64,000 nt of DNA from Actinoallomurus iriomotensis. GTDB taxonomy: Bacteria > Actinomycetota > Actinomycetes > Streptosporangiales > Streptosporangiaceae. Where the stretch lies: assembly GCF_030269445.1 (NCBI RefSeq), contig NZ_BSTJ01000002.1, positions 744,001 to 808,000 on the forward strand, in the 5' to 3' direction. Both the position numbers and the translations under genes were made by a program. The notes under the pieces are model-generated. The model was not told the origin of the DNA and ran no database searches. It was given only the letters and a program-made list of their open reading frames with translations. Shown piece after piece: positions 1 to 8,293 of the stretch (positions are counted from its first letter, which is position 1; the number at the start of each line of letters is the position of its first letter).

Positions 1-657
1 CTGCCGGAGAAGATGAAGGTCGCCGAGGCCGTCGCGCTGTACGGCTCCTTCTACCGCCGGCCCGCCGACGGGGCGCGGCTCATCGACGAGCTCGGCCTCG
101 CCTACAAGCGCGACACCCGGTTCGGCAAGCTGTCCGGCGGCCAGAAGCAGCGCGTGTCGATCGCGCTGGCACTGGCGGGCAGCCCCGAGATCGCGGTGCT
201 GGACGAGCTGACCACCGGGCTCGACCCGCAGGCTCGCCGGGACACCTGGCAGCTCATCGAGCAGGTACGGGATCGGGGCGTCACGATCCTGCTGGTCACG
301 CACTTCATGGAGGAGGCCGAGCGGCTCTGCGACCGCATCGCGGTGATCGACTCGGGCCGGGTCGTGGCGATCGACACGCCCGCCGGGCTCGTGGCACGCG
401 TCGATCCCGAGCAGCGCATCCGGTTCCGGCCCTCGCCGGCGCTGGACGACCGGATGCTCAGGGAACTGCCCGAGGTGCACACCGTGCTGCGGTCCGGCGA
501 CCACCTCACGGTGACCGGCACGGGCGCCCTGCTCCAGGCGGTCACCTCCATGCTCGCCCGCAACGACATCATCGCCGCCGACCTCCGGGTCGAGCAGACC
601 AGTCTCGACGACGCCTTCGTCGCCCTCACCGGTCGTCGCATCACCCAGGAGGCCTGA
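1..657 (+). CDS. ABC transporter ATP-binding protein (5' partial)
   Basis: This is the C-terminal two thirds of an ABC ATPase; the reading frame is open from base 1, so the start and Walker A lie outside the window. The signature LSGGQKQR, a Walker B ending in VLDELTTGLDP and the switch histidine in LLVTHFM are visible. The C-terminal 90 residues after SGRVVAID resemble the accessory region of DrrA/CcmA-type exporter ATPases. The stop lies one base before the start of the ABC-2 permease, so the two should form one exporter. Export of a drug or lipid-like substrate under control of the downstream two-component system is inference; the substrate is unknown. Confidence 0.93.
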   Translation: MPEKMKVAEAVALYGSFYRRPADGARLIDELGLAYKRDTRFGKLSGGQKQRVSIALALAGSPEIAVLDELTTGLDPQARRDTWQLIEQVRDRGVTILLVTHFMEEAERLCDRIAVIDSGRVVAIDTPAGLVARVDPEQRIRFRPSPALDDRMLRELPEVHTVLRSGDHLTVTGTGALLQAVTSMLARNDIIAADLRVEQTSLDDAFVALTGRRITQEA

Positions 658-658
658 C

Positions 659-1393
659 ATGTTCGCCCGGATCACCCTCATGGAGCTCAAGCTCACCCTC
701 CGCGAAGTCGTCGTGCCGCTGTTCGTGCTGGTGCTGCCGCTGGGGTTGCTGCTCGGCTTCGGCTTCCAGCCCGGCAGCCGGCACCCGGACGCCCACCTGG
801 GCGGGCAGACCAGCGCCGCGTACATCGCCGCGATCGGCGCGGGCATCTGCCTCGCCATCCTCGGGCTGAACGTGCTGCCCACCGCGCTGGCCGGCTACCG
901 CGAGAAGGGCGTGCTGCGCCGCCTGGCCACCACGCCCGTACGCCCCGTCTATCTGCTCGCCGCCCAGATCGTCCTGTACGCGGCGGCGGCCCTGTTCACC
1001 GTGGCGGTCCTCATCGCGGTCGGGAACGTGCTGTTCGGCACTCCGGTGCCCAAGGCCCTCCCCGCCTTCCTCGCCGCACTGCTGCTCGGGATCGCGGCCC
1101 TGTTCGCGATCGGGCTGCTGGTCGCGGCCGTGGCGCCCAGCGGCAGGGCCGGCCAGGGAATCGGCATGATCCTCTTCTTTCCGAACCTGTTCCTCGGCGG
1201 CGTCTACATCCCCCGCGAGGCGATGCCGGCGGTGCTGCGGGACATCGGCGACTACTCACCGCTCGGCGCGACCCTCAAGACGATGCGGGACGCCTGGATG
1301 GGGACGGAACCGCGGGTCGCCCAGTTGGCCATAATGGCGGCGTACGCCGTCGTCGCCGGGTTCGCCGCGACCAAGCTCTTCAGGTGGGAATGA
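659..1393 (+). CDS. ABC-2 type transporter permease
   Basis: A 244-residue membrane protein with about six hydrophobic segments, beginning with a short cytoplasmic helix (FARITLMELKLTLRE) as in ABC-2 permeases of the DrrB/YadH type. The ATG follows the ATPase stop by one base. Its TGA overlaps the ATG of the sensor kinase (ATGA), which points to translational coupling of exporter and two-component system. It would form the membrane channel for the ATPase encoded just upstream. Length is normal for the family. The substrate cannot be read from sequence. Confidence 0.9.
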   Translation: MFARITLMELKLTLREVVVPLFVLVLPLGLLLGFGFQPGSRHPDAHLGGQTSAAYIAAIGAGICLAILGLNVLPTALAGYREKGVLRRLATTPVRPVYLLAAQIVLYAAAALFTVAVLIAVGNVLFGTPVPKALPAFLAALLLGIAALFAIGLLVAAVAPSGRAGQGIGMILFFPNLFLGGVYIPREAMPAVLRDIGDYSPLGATLKTMRDAWMGTEPRVAQLAIMAAYAVVAGFAATKLFRWE

Positions 1394-2625
1394 CCGTGCC
1401 GCTGCCGCTCGGCGGATGGGAACGACGCGAGGCCCTCATGCTTCGCGTCATTCCGCACTGCGCGCTCGCGGTCTCGGTCATGCTGCTGCTCTTCTCGCGG
1501 TCCAGCCCGCTACCGCGCCTGCTCACCGCGCTCGGCCTCACGCTGGTCGCCGAGGTCTGGCTGCTCCTGATGAACGGCCACGGCCCCGCGTGGACCCGGC
1601 GGCCGAGCGCGAGGGCCGTGCACTTCGCGGTGTTCACGCTCCTGTCCGCCGCGCTCGTCTATCTGAACCCGCTCTACGGGTTCTTCGCCTGGAGCGGCTA
1701 CCTCCAGGTGCCGGCCCTGCCGGCCCGCGCGCGGTGGGCCGGCGTGGTCGCCACGGCGGCGATCGTCTCCAGCACCTACGTCGGCGGGTTCCAGCACATC
1801 GACGGGTCCACGGTCGCCCTCTTCCTCATCTTCACGGCGGCGAACGTCGGTCTCGGCGGCGGATTCCTGTTCGTCAACACGATGCTCGGCCGCCAGCACG
1901 ACCGGCAGCGGGAGATGCTCGACGACCTCGCCGAGGCCAACGCCCAGTTGGAAGCCGCCCTCGCCGAGAACGCCGGGCTGCACGCCCAGTTGCTGCTCCA
2001 GGCGCGCGAGGCCGGCGTCCTGGACGAGCGCGCCCGGATGGCGCGGGAGATCCACGACACTCTCGCGCAGGGGTTCACCGGGATCATCGCCCAGATCGAG
2101 GCCGCGCGGCAGAACCCGGACCAGTGGCGGCGTTTCGCCGATCAGGCCCAGTCCCTGGCGCGGGAGAACCTCTCCGAGGCCCGCCGGTCCGTGGCGGCGC
2201 TGCGGCCCGAACGGCTGGAGCAGGCGCACCTGCCCGAGGCGATCACCGGCATGAGCGAACGCTGGTCGCAGACCACCGGCGTCACGGTCGGGGTCGAGAC
2301 CACCGGCGAGCCGCGGCCGATGCTCGCGGACGTGGAGGTCGCGCTGTTCCGCGTCGCGCAGGAGGCCCTGACCAACGTCGCCAAGCACGCCAAGGCCACC
2401 CGGGTCGGGCTCACGCTGTCGTACATGGACGACGTCGTGCTGCTCGACGTACGCGACGACGGCGTCGGCTTCGAGCCCGGCGACGCGGGAGGCGGGTTCG
2501 GCCTGTCGTCGATGCGGCAGCGGCTGCTGCGCGTCGCGGGGAACCTGGCCGTCGAGAGCAGTCCCGGGGAGGGGACCGCGGTGAACGCGAGCGTCCCCGC
2601 CCTTCCCGCCGGAGGAGGAGCATGA
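1390..2625 (+). CDS. Sensor histidine kinase, NarL/DesK (HisKA_3) type
   Basis: A 411-residue membrane sensor. Residues 20 to 165 hold five or six hydrophobic segments with little extracytoplasmic loop, as in intramembrane-sensing DesK-like kinases. A coiled coil (about 168 to 215) leads to the dimerisation/phosphoacceptor box AREIHDTLAQG with His-222. The HATPase_c domain follows, with N-box EALTNVAKHA and G-box DDGVGFEPGD. ATG at 1390 was chosen because it gives a four-base overlap with the permease stop; a GTG six bases earlier is possible. It should phosphorylate the overlapping response regulator. Kinases of this layout often monitor the membrane or the cognate ABC exporter; that role here is inference. 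Confidence 0.93.
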   Translation: MTVPLPLGGWERREALMLRVIPHCALAVSVMLLLFSRSSPLPRLLTALGLTLVAEVWLLLMNGHGPAWTRRPSARAVHFAVFTLLSAALVYLNPLYGFFAWSGYLQVPALPARARWAGVVATAAIVSSTYVGGFQHIDGSTVALFLIFTAANVGLGGGFLFVNTMLGRQHDRQREMLDDLAEANAQLEAALAENAGLHAQLLLQAREAGVLDERARMAREIHDTLAQGFTGIIAQIEAARQNPDQWRRFADQAQSLARENLSEARRSVAALRPERLEQAHLPEAITGMSERWSQTTGVTVGVETTGEPRPMLADVEVALFRVAQEALTNVAKHAKATRVGLTLSYMDDVVLLDVRDDGVGFEPGDAGGGFGLSSMRQRLLRVAGNLAVESSPGEGTAVNASVPALPAGGGA

Positions 2626-3236
2626 TCCGTCTACTCATCGTCGACGACCACCCGATCGTCCGCGACGGCCTGCGCGGCGTCTTCGCCGCCGAGCCCGACC
2701 TGGAGGTGGTGGCCGAGGCGGCCGACGGCGCGGAGGCGGTGCGCCGGGCCGGCGACGCCGACGTCGTGCTCATGGACCTGCGCATGCCCGGCATGGGCGG
2801 CGTGGCGGCGATCGAGCGGCTGCGTGAGACGGTCCCCGACGTACGCGTGCTGGTGCTGACCACGTTCGACACCGACAGCGACGTCCTACCCGCCATCGAG
2901 GCGGGAGCGACGGGCTACCTGCTCAAGGACGCGCCGCGCGAGGAACTGCTGCGCGCGGTCCGCTCCGCCCACCGGGGCGAGTCGGTGCTGTCGCCGGCGG
3001 TCGCGGGCCGCCTGATGGGGCGGGTCCGGCGGCCGTCCGACGGCGCGCTGAGCAAGCGCGAGCGCGAGGTGCTCGCCCTCATCGCCGACGGCACCACGAA
3101 CCGCGAGGCGGCCAAGCGCCTGTTCGTCAGCGAGGCGACCATCAAGACGCACCTGCTGCACATCTACGAGAAACTCGGCGTCCGCGACCGCGCCGCCGCC
3201 GTCGGCGAGGCGTACAAACGCGGCCTGCTCTCCTGA
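2622..3236 (+). CDS. Response regulator, NarL/FixJ family
   Basis: A 204-residue regulator. The receiver domain has acidic residues in IVDDHP, phosphoacceptor Asp-52 in VVLMDLRMPG, and the conserved Lys in YLLKDAP. A C-terminal LuxR-type HTH follows (LSKREREVLALIADGTTNRE through SEATIKTHLLHIYEKLGV). The ATG overlaps the kinase stop as ATGA and sits behind a strong GGAGGAGG ribosome site. It is the DNA-binding partner of the preceding kinase and most likely controls the exporter operon in which it lies. Confidence 0.95.
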   Translation: MIRLLIVDDHPIVRDGLRGVFAAEPDLEVVAEAADGAEAVRRAGDADVVLMDLRMPGMGGVAAIERLRETVPDVRVLVLTTFDTDSDVLPAIEAGATGYLLKDAPREELLRAVRSAHRGESVLSPAVAGRLMGRVRRPSDGALSKREREVLALIADGTTNREAAKRLFVSEATIKTHLLHIYEKLGVRDRAAAVGEAYKRGLLS

Positions 3237-3246
3237 GAGATCACCG

Positions 3247-3468
3247 TTACGACGTGCGGGAGCGGCGCCGGCGCTCGCGGCGGAGGGCCACGGACTGCGT
3301 GCCGGCGCCGGCGATCAGAGTCACCGCCATGGCGGCGATGAGCCACCGGGGCGGCGCGAGCAACCGGCCGGAGAACACGTCGTACGCGAGGAGGACGAAG
3401 AAGACCGCGCTACAGGCCCAGCTCGCCACGACCCATCCCCTGGCGGGGCCGTACAGGCGTTCGATCAT
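3247..3468 (-). CDS. Small two-helix membrane protein
   Basis: A 73-residue protein with two clear membrane segments (VVASWACSAVFFVLLAY and WLIAAMAVTLIAGAGTQ) and an Arg-rich cytoplasmic tail (RRERRRRSR). It is convergent with the response regulator gene and starts 57 bases from the hydrolase stop upstream of it on the same strand. I do not recognise a family. The positive-inside pattern suggests both termini face the cytoplasm. Expression is plausible but unproven. Confidence 0.6.
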   Translation of the reverse strand: MIERLYGPARGWVVASWACSAVFFVLLAYDVFSGRLLAPPRWLIAAMAVTLIAGAGTQSVALRRERRRRSRTS

Positions 3469-3525
3469 CGCTACCTCCGGGCGCCGTTCCGGCGTACAGC
3501 CTAGAAGCCGCGCGGGCTCGGTGGC

Positions 3526-4314
3526 TCAGGCGCCGAAGAAGTCCGTCAGTGCCGGGGCGAGGGCGTCCGGGGACACGTCGTGGGTCTGGCCGTCCAGCGT
3601 CCGGTGCCCGGCCTGCGGGATCGCGTCCGCGGTGGCCTTCGCCGCGTGCCGGAGGACCTCCGGGCTCGCTCCGCCGGAGAGGACCAGAGTCGGCACGGTC
3701 ACCGCCGAGGCCAGGCTCCGGGGCACCCGGCCGTCTCCGAGCAGCGCGTCGTCGTAGGCGAGCGTCGGGGCGATCGCCTCCAGCGCGGACCAGCCCGGCT
3801 GCGCGCGCATGCCCTCCACCGCGTACGGCGGGACGCCCACGTTCGTCATGAACAGGGCCACCGCGTCGCCCCTACGGCCGGCGGCGAGCAGCTCGGTGAG
3901 CCGCCCGGTGTACTCGCGCCGCCGCGCCCCGCCCTCGACGTCGGCCTCGGACGTGAACGGCGGCTCGTACAGCGCCAGCCGGACGATGCCCGGCCCGGAC
4001 GCCGCCGCCGCGAGCGCGAGGGCGGCGCCGGAGGAGATCGCGTAGACATGAGCCGCACCGCCGGCCTCCACGATCAGCGCGCGCAGGTCCTCGATCTCCC
4101 GCGCCACCGCGTACGGCGGGGTGTCCGTGCTCTCGCCCCGGCCGCGGCGGTCGTACGCGTAGACGGTGAACGCGTGTCGCAGCCGGGCGGCGAGCGGCCG
4201 CATCGGTCCCCCGCCCCGGTGGCACATGGCCCCGTCCACGAGGATGAGCGGCGGTCCGCTGCCGTCGCGCTCGTAGGCGATCGTGGTGCCGTCGGCGGAC
4301 GTCACTTTCGGCAT
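3526..4314 (-). CDS. Alpha/beta fold hydrolase
   Basis: A 262-residue alpha/beta hydrolase. After the N-terminal strand (KVTSADGTTIAYERDGSGPP) come the oxyanion region LVDGAMCHRGGG, the nucleophile elbow AISSGAAL (the Ser flanked by small residues) and a late His in HDVSPDALAPAL. The acid is probably the Asp or Glu in the TLVLSGG strand region. The ATG at 4314 is preceded by GAGGAGCACGCC, so the in-frame extension further upstream is not used. It lies 10 bases downstream of the SRPBCC gene, so ArsR, SRPBCC and hydrolase look like one minus-strand operon. The substrate is unknown. Confidence 0.88.
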   Translation of the reverse strand: MPKVTSADGTTIAYERDGSGPPLILVDGAMCHRGGGPMRPLAARLRHAFTVYAYDRRGRGESTDTPPYAVAREIEDLRALIVEAGGAAHVYAISSGAALALAAAASGPGIVRLALYEPPFTSEADVEGGARRREYTGRLTELLAAGRRGDAVALFMTNVGVPPYAVEGMRAQPGWSALEAIAPTLAYDDALLGDGRVPRSLASAVTVPTLVLSGGASPEVLRHAAKATADAIPQAGHRTLDGQTHDVSPDALAPALTDFFGA

Positions 4315-4324
4315 GGCGTGCTCC

Positions 4325-4768
4325 TCAGTCGTCGAGACCGGCCAGGTAGGCGTCGAAGCGGTCGAGGCTGGTGGCGAAGCCGGCCTGCGCCTCGGCGCTG
4401 CGGTACGCCTCGGGGACGTTCGTCTGGTGGGTGACGACCTCGGTGCGCCCGTCACCGAGGTCGGTGAAGGTGATCGTGGTGTGCATGCCGCCCTCGACGT
4501 CCGACTCGATCCACCCGAGGCGGTGCGGCCGGTTGACCTCCGTGTACACGGCTCGCATGGTGTACGTGCCGCCGTCGGCGTCGCTCACCATGGTGGTCTC
4601 GAAGGCGCCACCCGGACGCAGGTCGATGACGATGTTCTCGACCGGGGTGGTCGTGCCGACCGGGCCCCAGAAGTGGGCCAGGTGTTCCGGCGTGGTCATG
4701 CAGTCGAACAACAGCTCCGGCGACGCCCGGTGCACGCGCCGGAAGGTGAGCTCCCCCGTCTCGGTCAT
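4325..4768 (-). CDS. SRPBCC (AHSA1-like) domain protein
   Basis: A 147-residue Bet v1/START-fold protein of the AHSA1 (activator of Hsp90 ATPase homologue 1-like) group. Visible signatures are TFRRVHRASPELLFDCMTTP, the HLAHFWGP segment, the LRPGG turn and the GWIESD/TTITFTDLGDGRTEV strands. The ATG overlaps the stop of the ArsR gene as ATGA, the classic ArsR-SRPBCC gene pair of actinobacteria. The protein presumably binds a small hydrophobic ligand; the ligand is not readable. Length is normal. Confidence 0.9.
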   Translation of the reverse strand: MTETGELTFRRVHRASPELLFDCMTTPEHLAHFWGPVGTTTPVENIVIDLRPGGAFETTMVSDADGGTYTMRAVYTEVNRPHRLGWIESDVEGGMHTTITFTDLGDGRTEVVTHQTNVPEAYRSAEAQAGFATSLDRFDAYLAGLDD

Positions 4769-5124
4769 CGCGCCGTCCCCTCCCCCTCGTCCCGTGCGGC
4801 GCGCAGGGCCGCGAGGTGCGCGTCGAGGCGGTCGTGGCGGTCGGCCCAGACCCGCCGATGGTCTTCGATCCAGCCGACGGCCGCGTCGAGACGGACCGGC
4901 TCCAGGACACAGGGCCGGGACTGGCCGGTACGGGTCCGGGAGATGAGCCGGGCCCGTTCGAGCACCTTCAGGTGCTTGGAGACCGCCTGCTGCGTCATCG
5001 CGAAGGGTTCGGCGAGCTGGTTCACCGTCGCGTCGCCGCGCGCGAGGCGCTCCAGGATCGCACGCCGGGTGGGATCGGCCAGGGCCGAGAACACCAGGCT
5101 CAGATCGTCTTCCACGACTGTCAT
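4765..5124 (-). CDS. ArsR-family transcriptional regulator
   Basis: A 119-residue winged-helix regulator: VFSALADPTRRAILERLA, LAEPFAMTQQAVSKHLKVLERA and the wing RTRTGQSRP are typical. No cysteine metal-binding motif is present, so it is of the metal-independent ArsR subgroup that accompanies SRPBCC genes. The ATG lies six bases from a TACGGT -10 element, so the transcript is probably near leaderless. Repeats of ACAACC/GGTTGT overlie the promoter, which fits autoregulation of the three-gene operon. Confidence 0.92.
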   Translation of the reverse strand: MTVVEDDLSLVFSALADPTRRAILERLARGDATVNQLAEPFAMTQQAVSKHLKVLERARLISRTRTGQSRPCVLEPVRLDAAVGWIEDHRRVWADRHDRLDAHLAALRAARDEGEGTAR

Positions 5125-5130
5125 GCACCG

Positions 5131-5171
5131 ACCGTACTCACAACCGATCGATTGCACAACCGTTGGGTTGT
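5131..5171 (-). promoter_or_regulatory. Promoter and putative operator of the ArsR-SRPBCC-hydrolase operon
   Basis: Reading the minus strand, TTGTGC (5159-5154) and TACGGT (5136-5131) are 17 bases apart and TACGGT is five bases from the ATG triplet (5124), giving a credible sigma-70 promoter with little or no leader. ACAACC occurs at 5140 and 5156 and its inverse GGTTGT at 5166, so a perfect inverted repeat ACAACC-N4-GGTTGT plus a third half-site covers the -35 and spacer. ArsR binding here is inference from position. Confidence 0.55.
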
Positions 5172-6830
5172 CTAAGGCGCGCCGGCCCCCGTGACGGTGC
5201 GGGCGGAGAGGGCGGCGAAGCGGGCCGGATCGGGCTTCTCCCGGCTCAGGTACGTCCCGGCGATCGCGCACAGGAAGCCGACCGGGATCGAGACCAGCGC
5301 CGGGTTCTCCAACGGGAACCACGAGAAGTCGACGCCGGCCGGCAACAGGGACCGGTGCGCGCCCGTGACCGGGTCGACGCCGCCGGAGACCACGGGTGAG
5401 AAGACCACGAGCAGCACGGCGGTCAGCAGGCCGCCGTAGATCCCGGCCACCGCGCCGCTGCCGGTGAAACGCCGCCAGCACAGGCTCAAGACGATGGCGG
5501 GCAGGTGTGCCGAGGCGGCCACGGCGAACGCCAGGCCGACGAGGAACGCCACGTTGAGGTGCCGCGCGAAGACCGCCAGCGCGACGGCGGTCGCGCCGAC
5601 GAGCACGGCGGCGACCCGCGCGACGGCGATCTCCTGACGCTCCCGTGGCCGGCCGAGCATCAGCACGTGCCCGAACAGGTCGTGCGCCAGCGATGTCGAG
5701 GCGGCCATCATCAGGCCCGCGACCACGGCCAGGATGGTCGCGCAGGCCACGGCGGCGACGAAGGCGAGCAGCACGTCGCCGCCGGCCGGCCCGGCGAGAT
5801 GCCGCCCCAGCGCGCCGGCGAGCTGGGGCACGGCCGCGTTGCCGGCCGGGTCCTGGGTGGCGATCTCGCGCCGGCCGACCAGCGCGGCGGCGCCGAAGCC
5901 GAGGATCGGGGTCATCAGGAAGAAGGCGCCGATGAGCCCGATCGCCCAGTTCACCGACGCCCGGGCGGTCGGGGCGTCCGGCACCGTGAAGACGCGGCCG
6001 GCAATGTGCGGGAGGCCGGCGGGGCCGAGCCCGAGCGCCAGGGCGAGGCTGATGAGGTCCAGGTCGCCGGCCGGGCGCCCCAGCCGCAGGCTCGGCCCCA
6101 GGAAGGCGTCGCCGTGACCGCTCTCCCGCCCCGCCGCCCCGAGCAGGCCGCTCACGTCGAAGCCGAAGCGCCCGAGGACGAGGCCGGTCAGCGCGACGCC
6201 GGCCGTCATCAGCAGCACGGTCTTGACGATCTGCACCCAGGTCGTGCCCTTCATCCCGCCGAACCCGACGTAGACGACCATGAGCGCGCCGACGACCGTG
6301 ATCGTCAGTGTCTCCGCCGTTCCGGCGGACACGCCGAGGAAGGTCGTGCCCGGCCGGACGCCGAGCAGCAGCGCGACCAGCGCTCCGGCGCCGACCATCT
6401 GGGCGACGAGGTAGAACACCGACACCGTGACCGTGGAGACGGCTCCCGCGACGCGCACCGGTCCCGGCCGCCGCGCGCGGGACGCGGGCACGTCGGCGAG
6501 GGTGAACCGTCCGGCGTTGCGCAGTGGCCCGGCCAGCAGGAGCACCGGAACCCAGGCCACGAGCGAACCGACCGAATAGATGAAACCGTCATAGCCGGAC
6601 AGCGCGATCATCCCGGAAATGCCGAGAAATGAGGCCGCCGACATATAGTCGCCGGCGAGCGCGAAGCCGTTCTGCCGCGCCGAGAACGCACGACCGCCCG
6701 CGTAGAAGTCGGCGGCGCCGCCGGTGCGCGAACGCGCCCAGAGTGTGATGCCGAGCGTGACGCAGACGAACCCGGCGAAGAGCACGAAGGTGAGCAGGCG
6801 CGCGTCGCCGGAGACGGCGTCCGTCGTCAC
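5172..6830 (-). CDS. Sodium/solute symporter, cation-acetate (ActP-like) type
   Basis: A 552-residue SSS-family transporter with about 13 membrane segments. Family hallmarks are DFYAGGRAFSARQNGFALAGDYMSAASFLGISG near the N terminus (given here only in outline), the GGMKGTTWVQ loop and the LVGLAFAVAASAHLPAI segment. The GTG start at 6830 overlaps the TGA of the DUF485 gene (GTGA) and has GAGGAG in front; an upstream in-frame extension is rejected for this reason. The DUF485-ActP gene pair is the standard arrangement for monocarboxylate/acetate uptake. Sodium or proton coupling and acetate as substrate are inferred from the family. Confidence 0.9.
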   Translation of the reverse strand: MTTDAVSGDARLLTFVLFAGFVCVTLGITLWARSRTGGAADFYAGGRAFSARQNGFALAGDYMSAASFLGISGMIALSGYDGFIYSVGSLVAWVPVLLLAGPLRNAGRFTLADVPASRARRPGPVRVAGAVSTVTVSVFYLVAQMVGAGALVALLLGVRPGTTFLGVSAGTAETLTITVVGALMVVYVGFGGMKGTTWVQIVKTVLLMTAGVALTGLVLGRFGFDVSGLLGAAGRESGHGDAFLGPSLRLGRPAGDLDLISLALALGLGPAGLPHIAGRVFTVPDAPTARASVNWAIGLIGAFFLMTPILGFGAAALVGRREIATQDPAGNAAVPQLAGALGRHLAGPAGGDVLLAFVAAVACATILAVVAGLMMAASTSLAHDLFGHVLMLGRPRERQEIAVARVAAVLVGATAVALAVFARHLNVAFLVGLAFAVAASAHLPAIVLSLCWRRFTGSGAVAGIYGGLLTAVLLVVFSPVVSGGVDPVTGAHRSLLPAGVDFSWFPLENPALVSIPVGFLCAIAGTYLSREKPDPARFAALSARTVTGAGAP

Positions 6831-7165
6831 CTCCTCCGCCCGGTGCGCTCCGGCGCCGTCGCGTCGGCGACGACCTGCGCCGCCGACGGGTCGAGCGTCT
6901 CGCGGGAGTGGCGGGAGTAGCGCCGGGCGAGCACGAACGTGGCCGCGAACTGGAGGATCCCGAACACCAGGGCGACGTTGACGTGCCCGGCCAGGCGGTG
7001 GCCCATCAGGCCGCGGGCGAAGACGCACGCGACGACGAAAAGGAGATACCACGCGAAGAACAGAGCACTGACGACCAGCACGGCTCGCCCCATTCGCCGC
7101 CTCAGAACTATAAAGCGTTCATCCTGGTTTATTGCGACATAACGCGCGTCCGGTGATTCTGCCAT
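6827..7165 (-). CDS. DUF485 membrane protein, partner of the symporter
   Basis: A 112-residue protein with two membrane segments (AVLVVSALFFAWYLLFVVAC and HVNVALVFGILQFAATFVLA) joined by ARGLMGHRLAG, the DUF485/YjcH pattern. It directly precedes and overlaps the ActP-like symporter by four bases. The family is almost always adjacent to ActP and is assumed to be an accessory subunit. The ATG at 7165 is the first good start; no strong ribosome site is seen, and the upstream region is relatively AT-rich, consistent with a promoter. Confidence 0.88.
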   Translation of the reverse strand: MAESPDARYVAINQDERFIVLRRRMGRAVLVVSALFFAWYLLFVVACVFARGLMGHRLAGHVNVALVFGILQFAATFVLARRYSRHSRETLDPSAAQVVADATAPERTGRRR

Positions 7166-7232
7166 TCCGCCATGAGAGCAGAATCCGCTCGCGCGCATTC
7201 GCCTTTTCCCCGGAATTGCAGTGGCCGACCTC

Positions 7233-8177
7233 TCAGGAGGACCGGTGCGCGGCGGCGAGCAGGTCGACCGAGACCTTCCAGAGGCGTTCCGCCTTTCGCG
7301 GGTCGAGGGCGTGGTCCGCCACGCCGCGGCGTACGCCCGGCGTGAAGGGCACGGCCTCCTGGCAGTCCTCGAAGTACCTGCCGGTGACACCCTGGACGAG
7401 CGGCGACGCGGCGAGCAGGACGGACGTCGCCGCGCCCTGTTCGACGTTCTTGACCGAGACGCCGGTGGCGGCGCCCGGGTCGAACGACGCCGGCGCGGGG
7501 GGCATGTGCCGGGACAGGCCGGTGCTCCAGATCCGGCCGGGGTTGAGCGCGTTCACGGCGACGCCGTCGCCGGCCCACCGCTTGGCGGCCTCCACGGCGA
7601 AGAGGACGTTCGCCGTCTTGGACTGGGAGTAGGCGGCCCACGGGTCGTAGGGGCGGCGCGCGAAGTGGATGTCGTCGAAGCGGACCTCGCCGTTGACATG
7701 GCCCACGGAGCCGACCACGACGACGCGCGCCCCGCCGGCCGTACGAAGTGCGTCGTGCAGGCCGGCGGCGAGGGCGAAGTGGCCGAGGTGGTTGGTGGCG
7801 AACTGCAGCTCCCAGCCCTCGGACGTGCGGGTCTCGGGGGTGGCCATGACGCCGGCGTTGTTGACGAGGATGTGCAGCGGCCCGTGCCAGCCGGCCACGA
7901 ACGCGGCGACCGATCCCTGGTCGGCGAGGTCGAGGGGCGTGACGAACACGCCGCCGTTCCCGGTGATTTCGGCCGCGACCTTCTCGCCCGCCTCGACGTC
8001 ACGGACGGCCAGGGTGACTTCGGCGTTCGCGGCGGCCAGGGCACGGGCGGTCTCGACGCCGATACCCGAGGAGGCGCCGGTCACGACGGCTCGGCGGCCG
8101 GTCAGGTCCACACCCGCGATGACGTCGGAGGCCGTCGATTCGGCGCCGAAGCCCGTGGTGATCCGCGCACTTGTCAT
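7233..8177 (-). CDS. Short-chain dehydrogenase/reductase
   Basis: A 314-residue SDR. The NAD(P)-binding motif VTGASSGIG is near residue 35, NNAGVM near 115, the catalytic Ser lies in VVVGSVGH, and the YSQSK active-site motif (YxxxK) follows. The overall layout resembles retinol dehydrogenase/WW-domain oxidoreductase-like SDRs. It is transcribed divergently from a TetR regulator, with two copies of a TetR-type operator between them, so it is the likely regulated target. The substrate is unknown. The ATG at 8177 has GGAGCG upstream. Confidence 0.92.
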   Translation of the reverse strand: MTSARITTGFGAESTASDVIAGVDLTGRRAVVTGASSGIGVETARALAAANAEVTLAVRDVEAGEKVAAEITGNGGVFVTPLDLADQGSVAAFVAGWHGPLHILVNNAGVMATPETRTSEGWELQFATNHLGHFALAAGLHDALRTAGGARVVVVGSVGHVNGEVRFDDIHFARRPYDPWAAYSQSKTANVLFAVEAAKRWAGDGVAVNALNPGRIWSTGLSRHMPPAPASFDPGAATGVSVKNVEQGAATSVLLAASPLVQGVTGRYFEDCQEAVPFTPGVRRGVADHALDPRKAERLWKVSVDLLAAAHRSS

Positions 8178-8208
8178 GTCGCTCCGCTCCTCGCGATGGC
8201 TATGCTGT

Positions 8209-8263
8209 TAAGCGGAGCCGGGTCCGCTTACATGGCGAGATTAAGCGGAGTCGGCTCCGGATG
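8209..8263. promoter_or_regulatory. Two tandem TetR-type operators between SDR and tetR
   Basis: TAAGCGGA-N6-TCCGCTTA at 8209-8230 is a perfect 8-bp inverted repeat. A second site at 8242-8263 has an identical left half and a partly matching right half (TCCGGATG), with the same 6-bp spacer; the centres are 33 bp apart, about three helical turns. Both sites lie in the 116-bp divergent gap. Occupancy by the adjacent TetR protein and repression of both genes is inference. Confidence 0.7.
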
Positions 8264-8293
8264 GCAAGTCGTTCGACATGGAGGGGACGCTTC

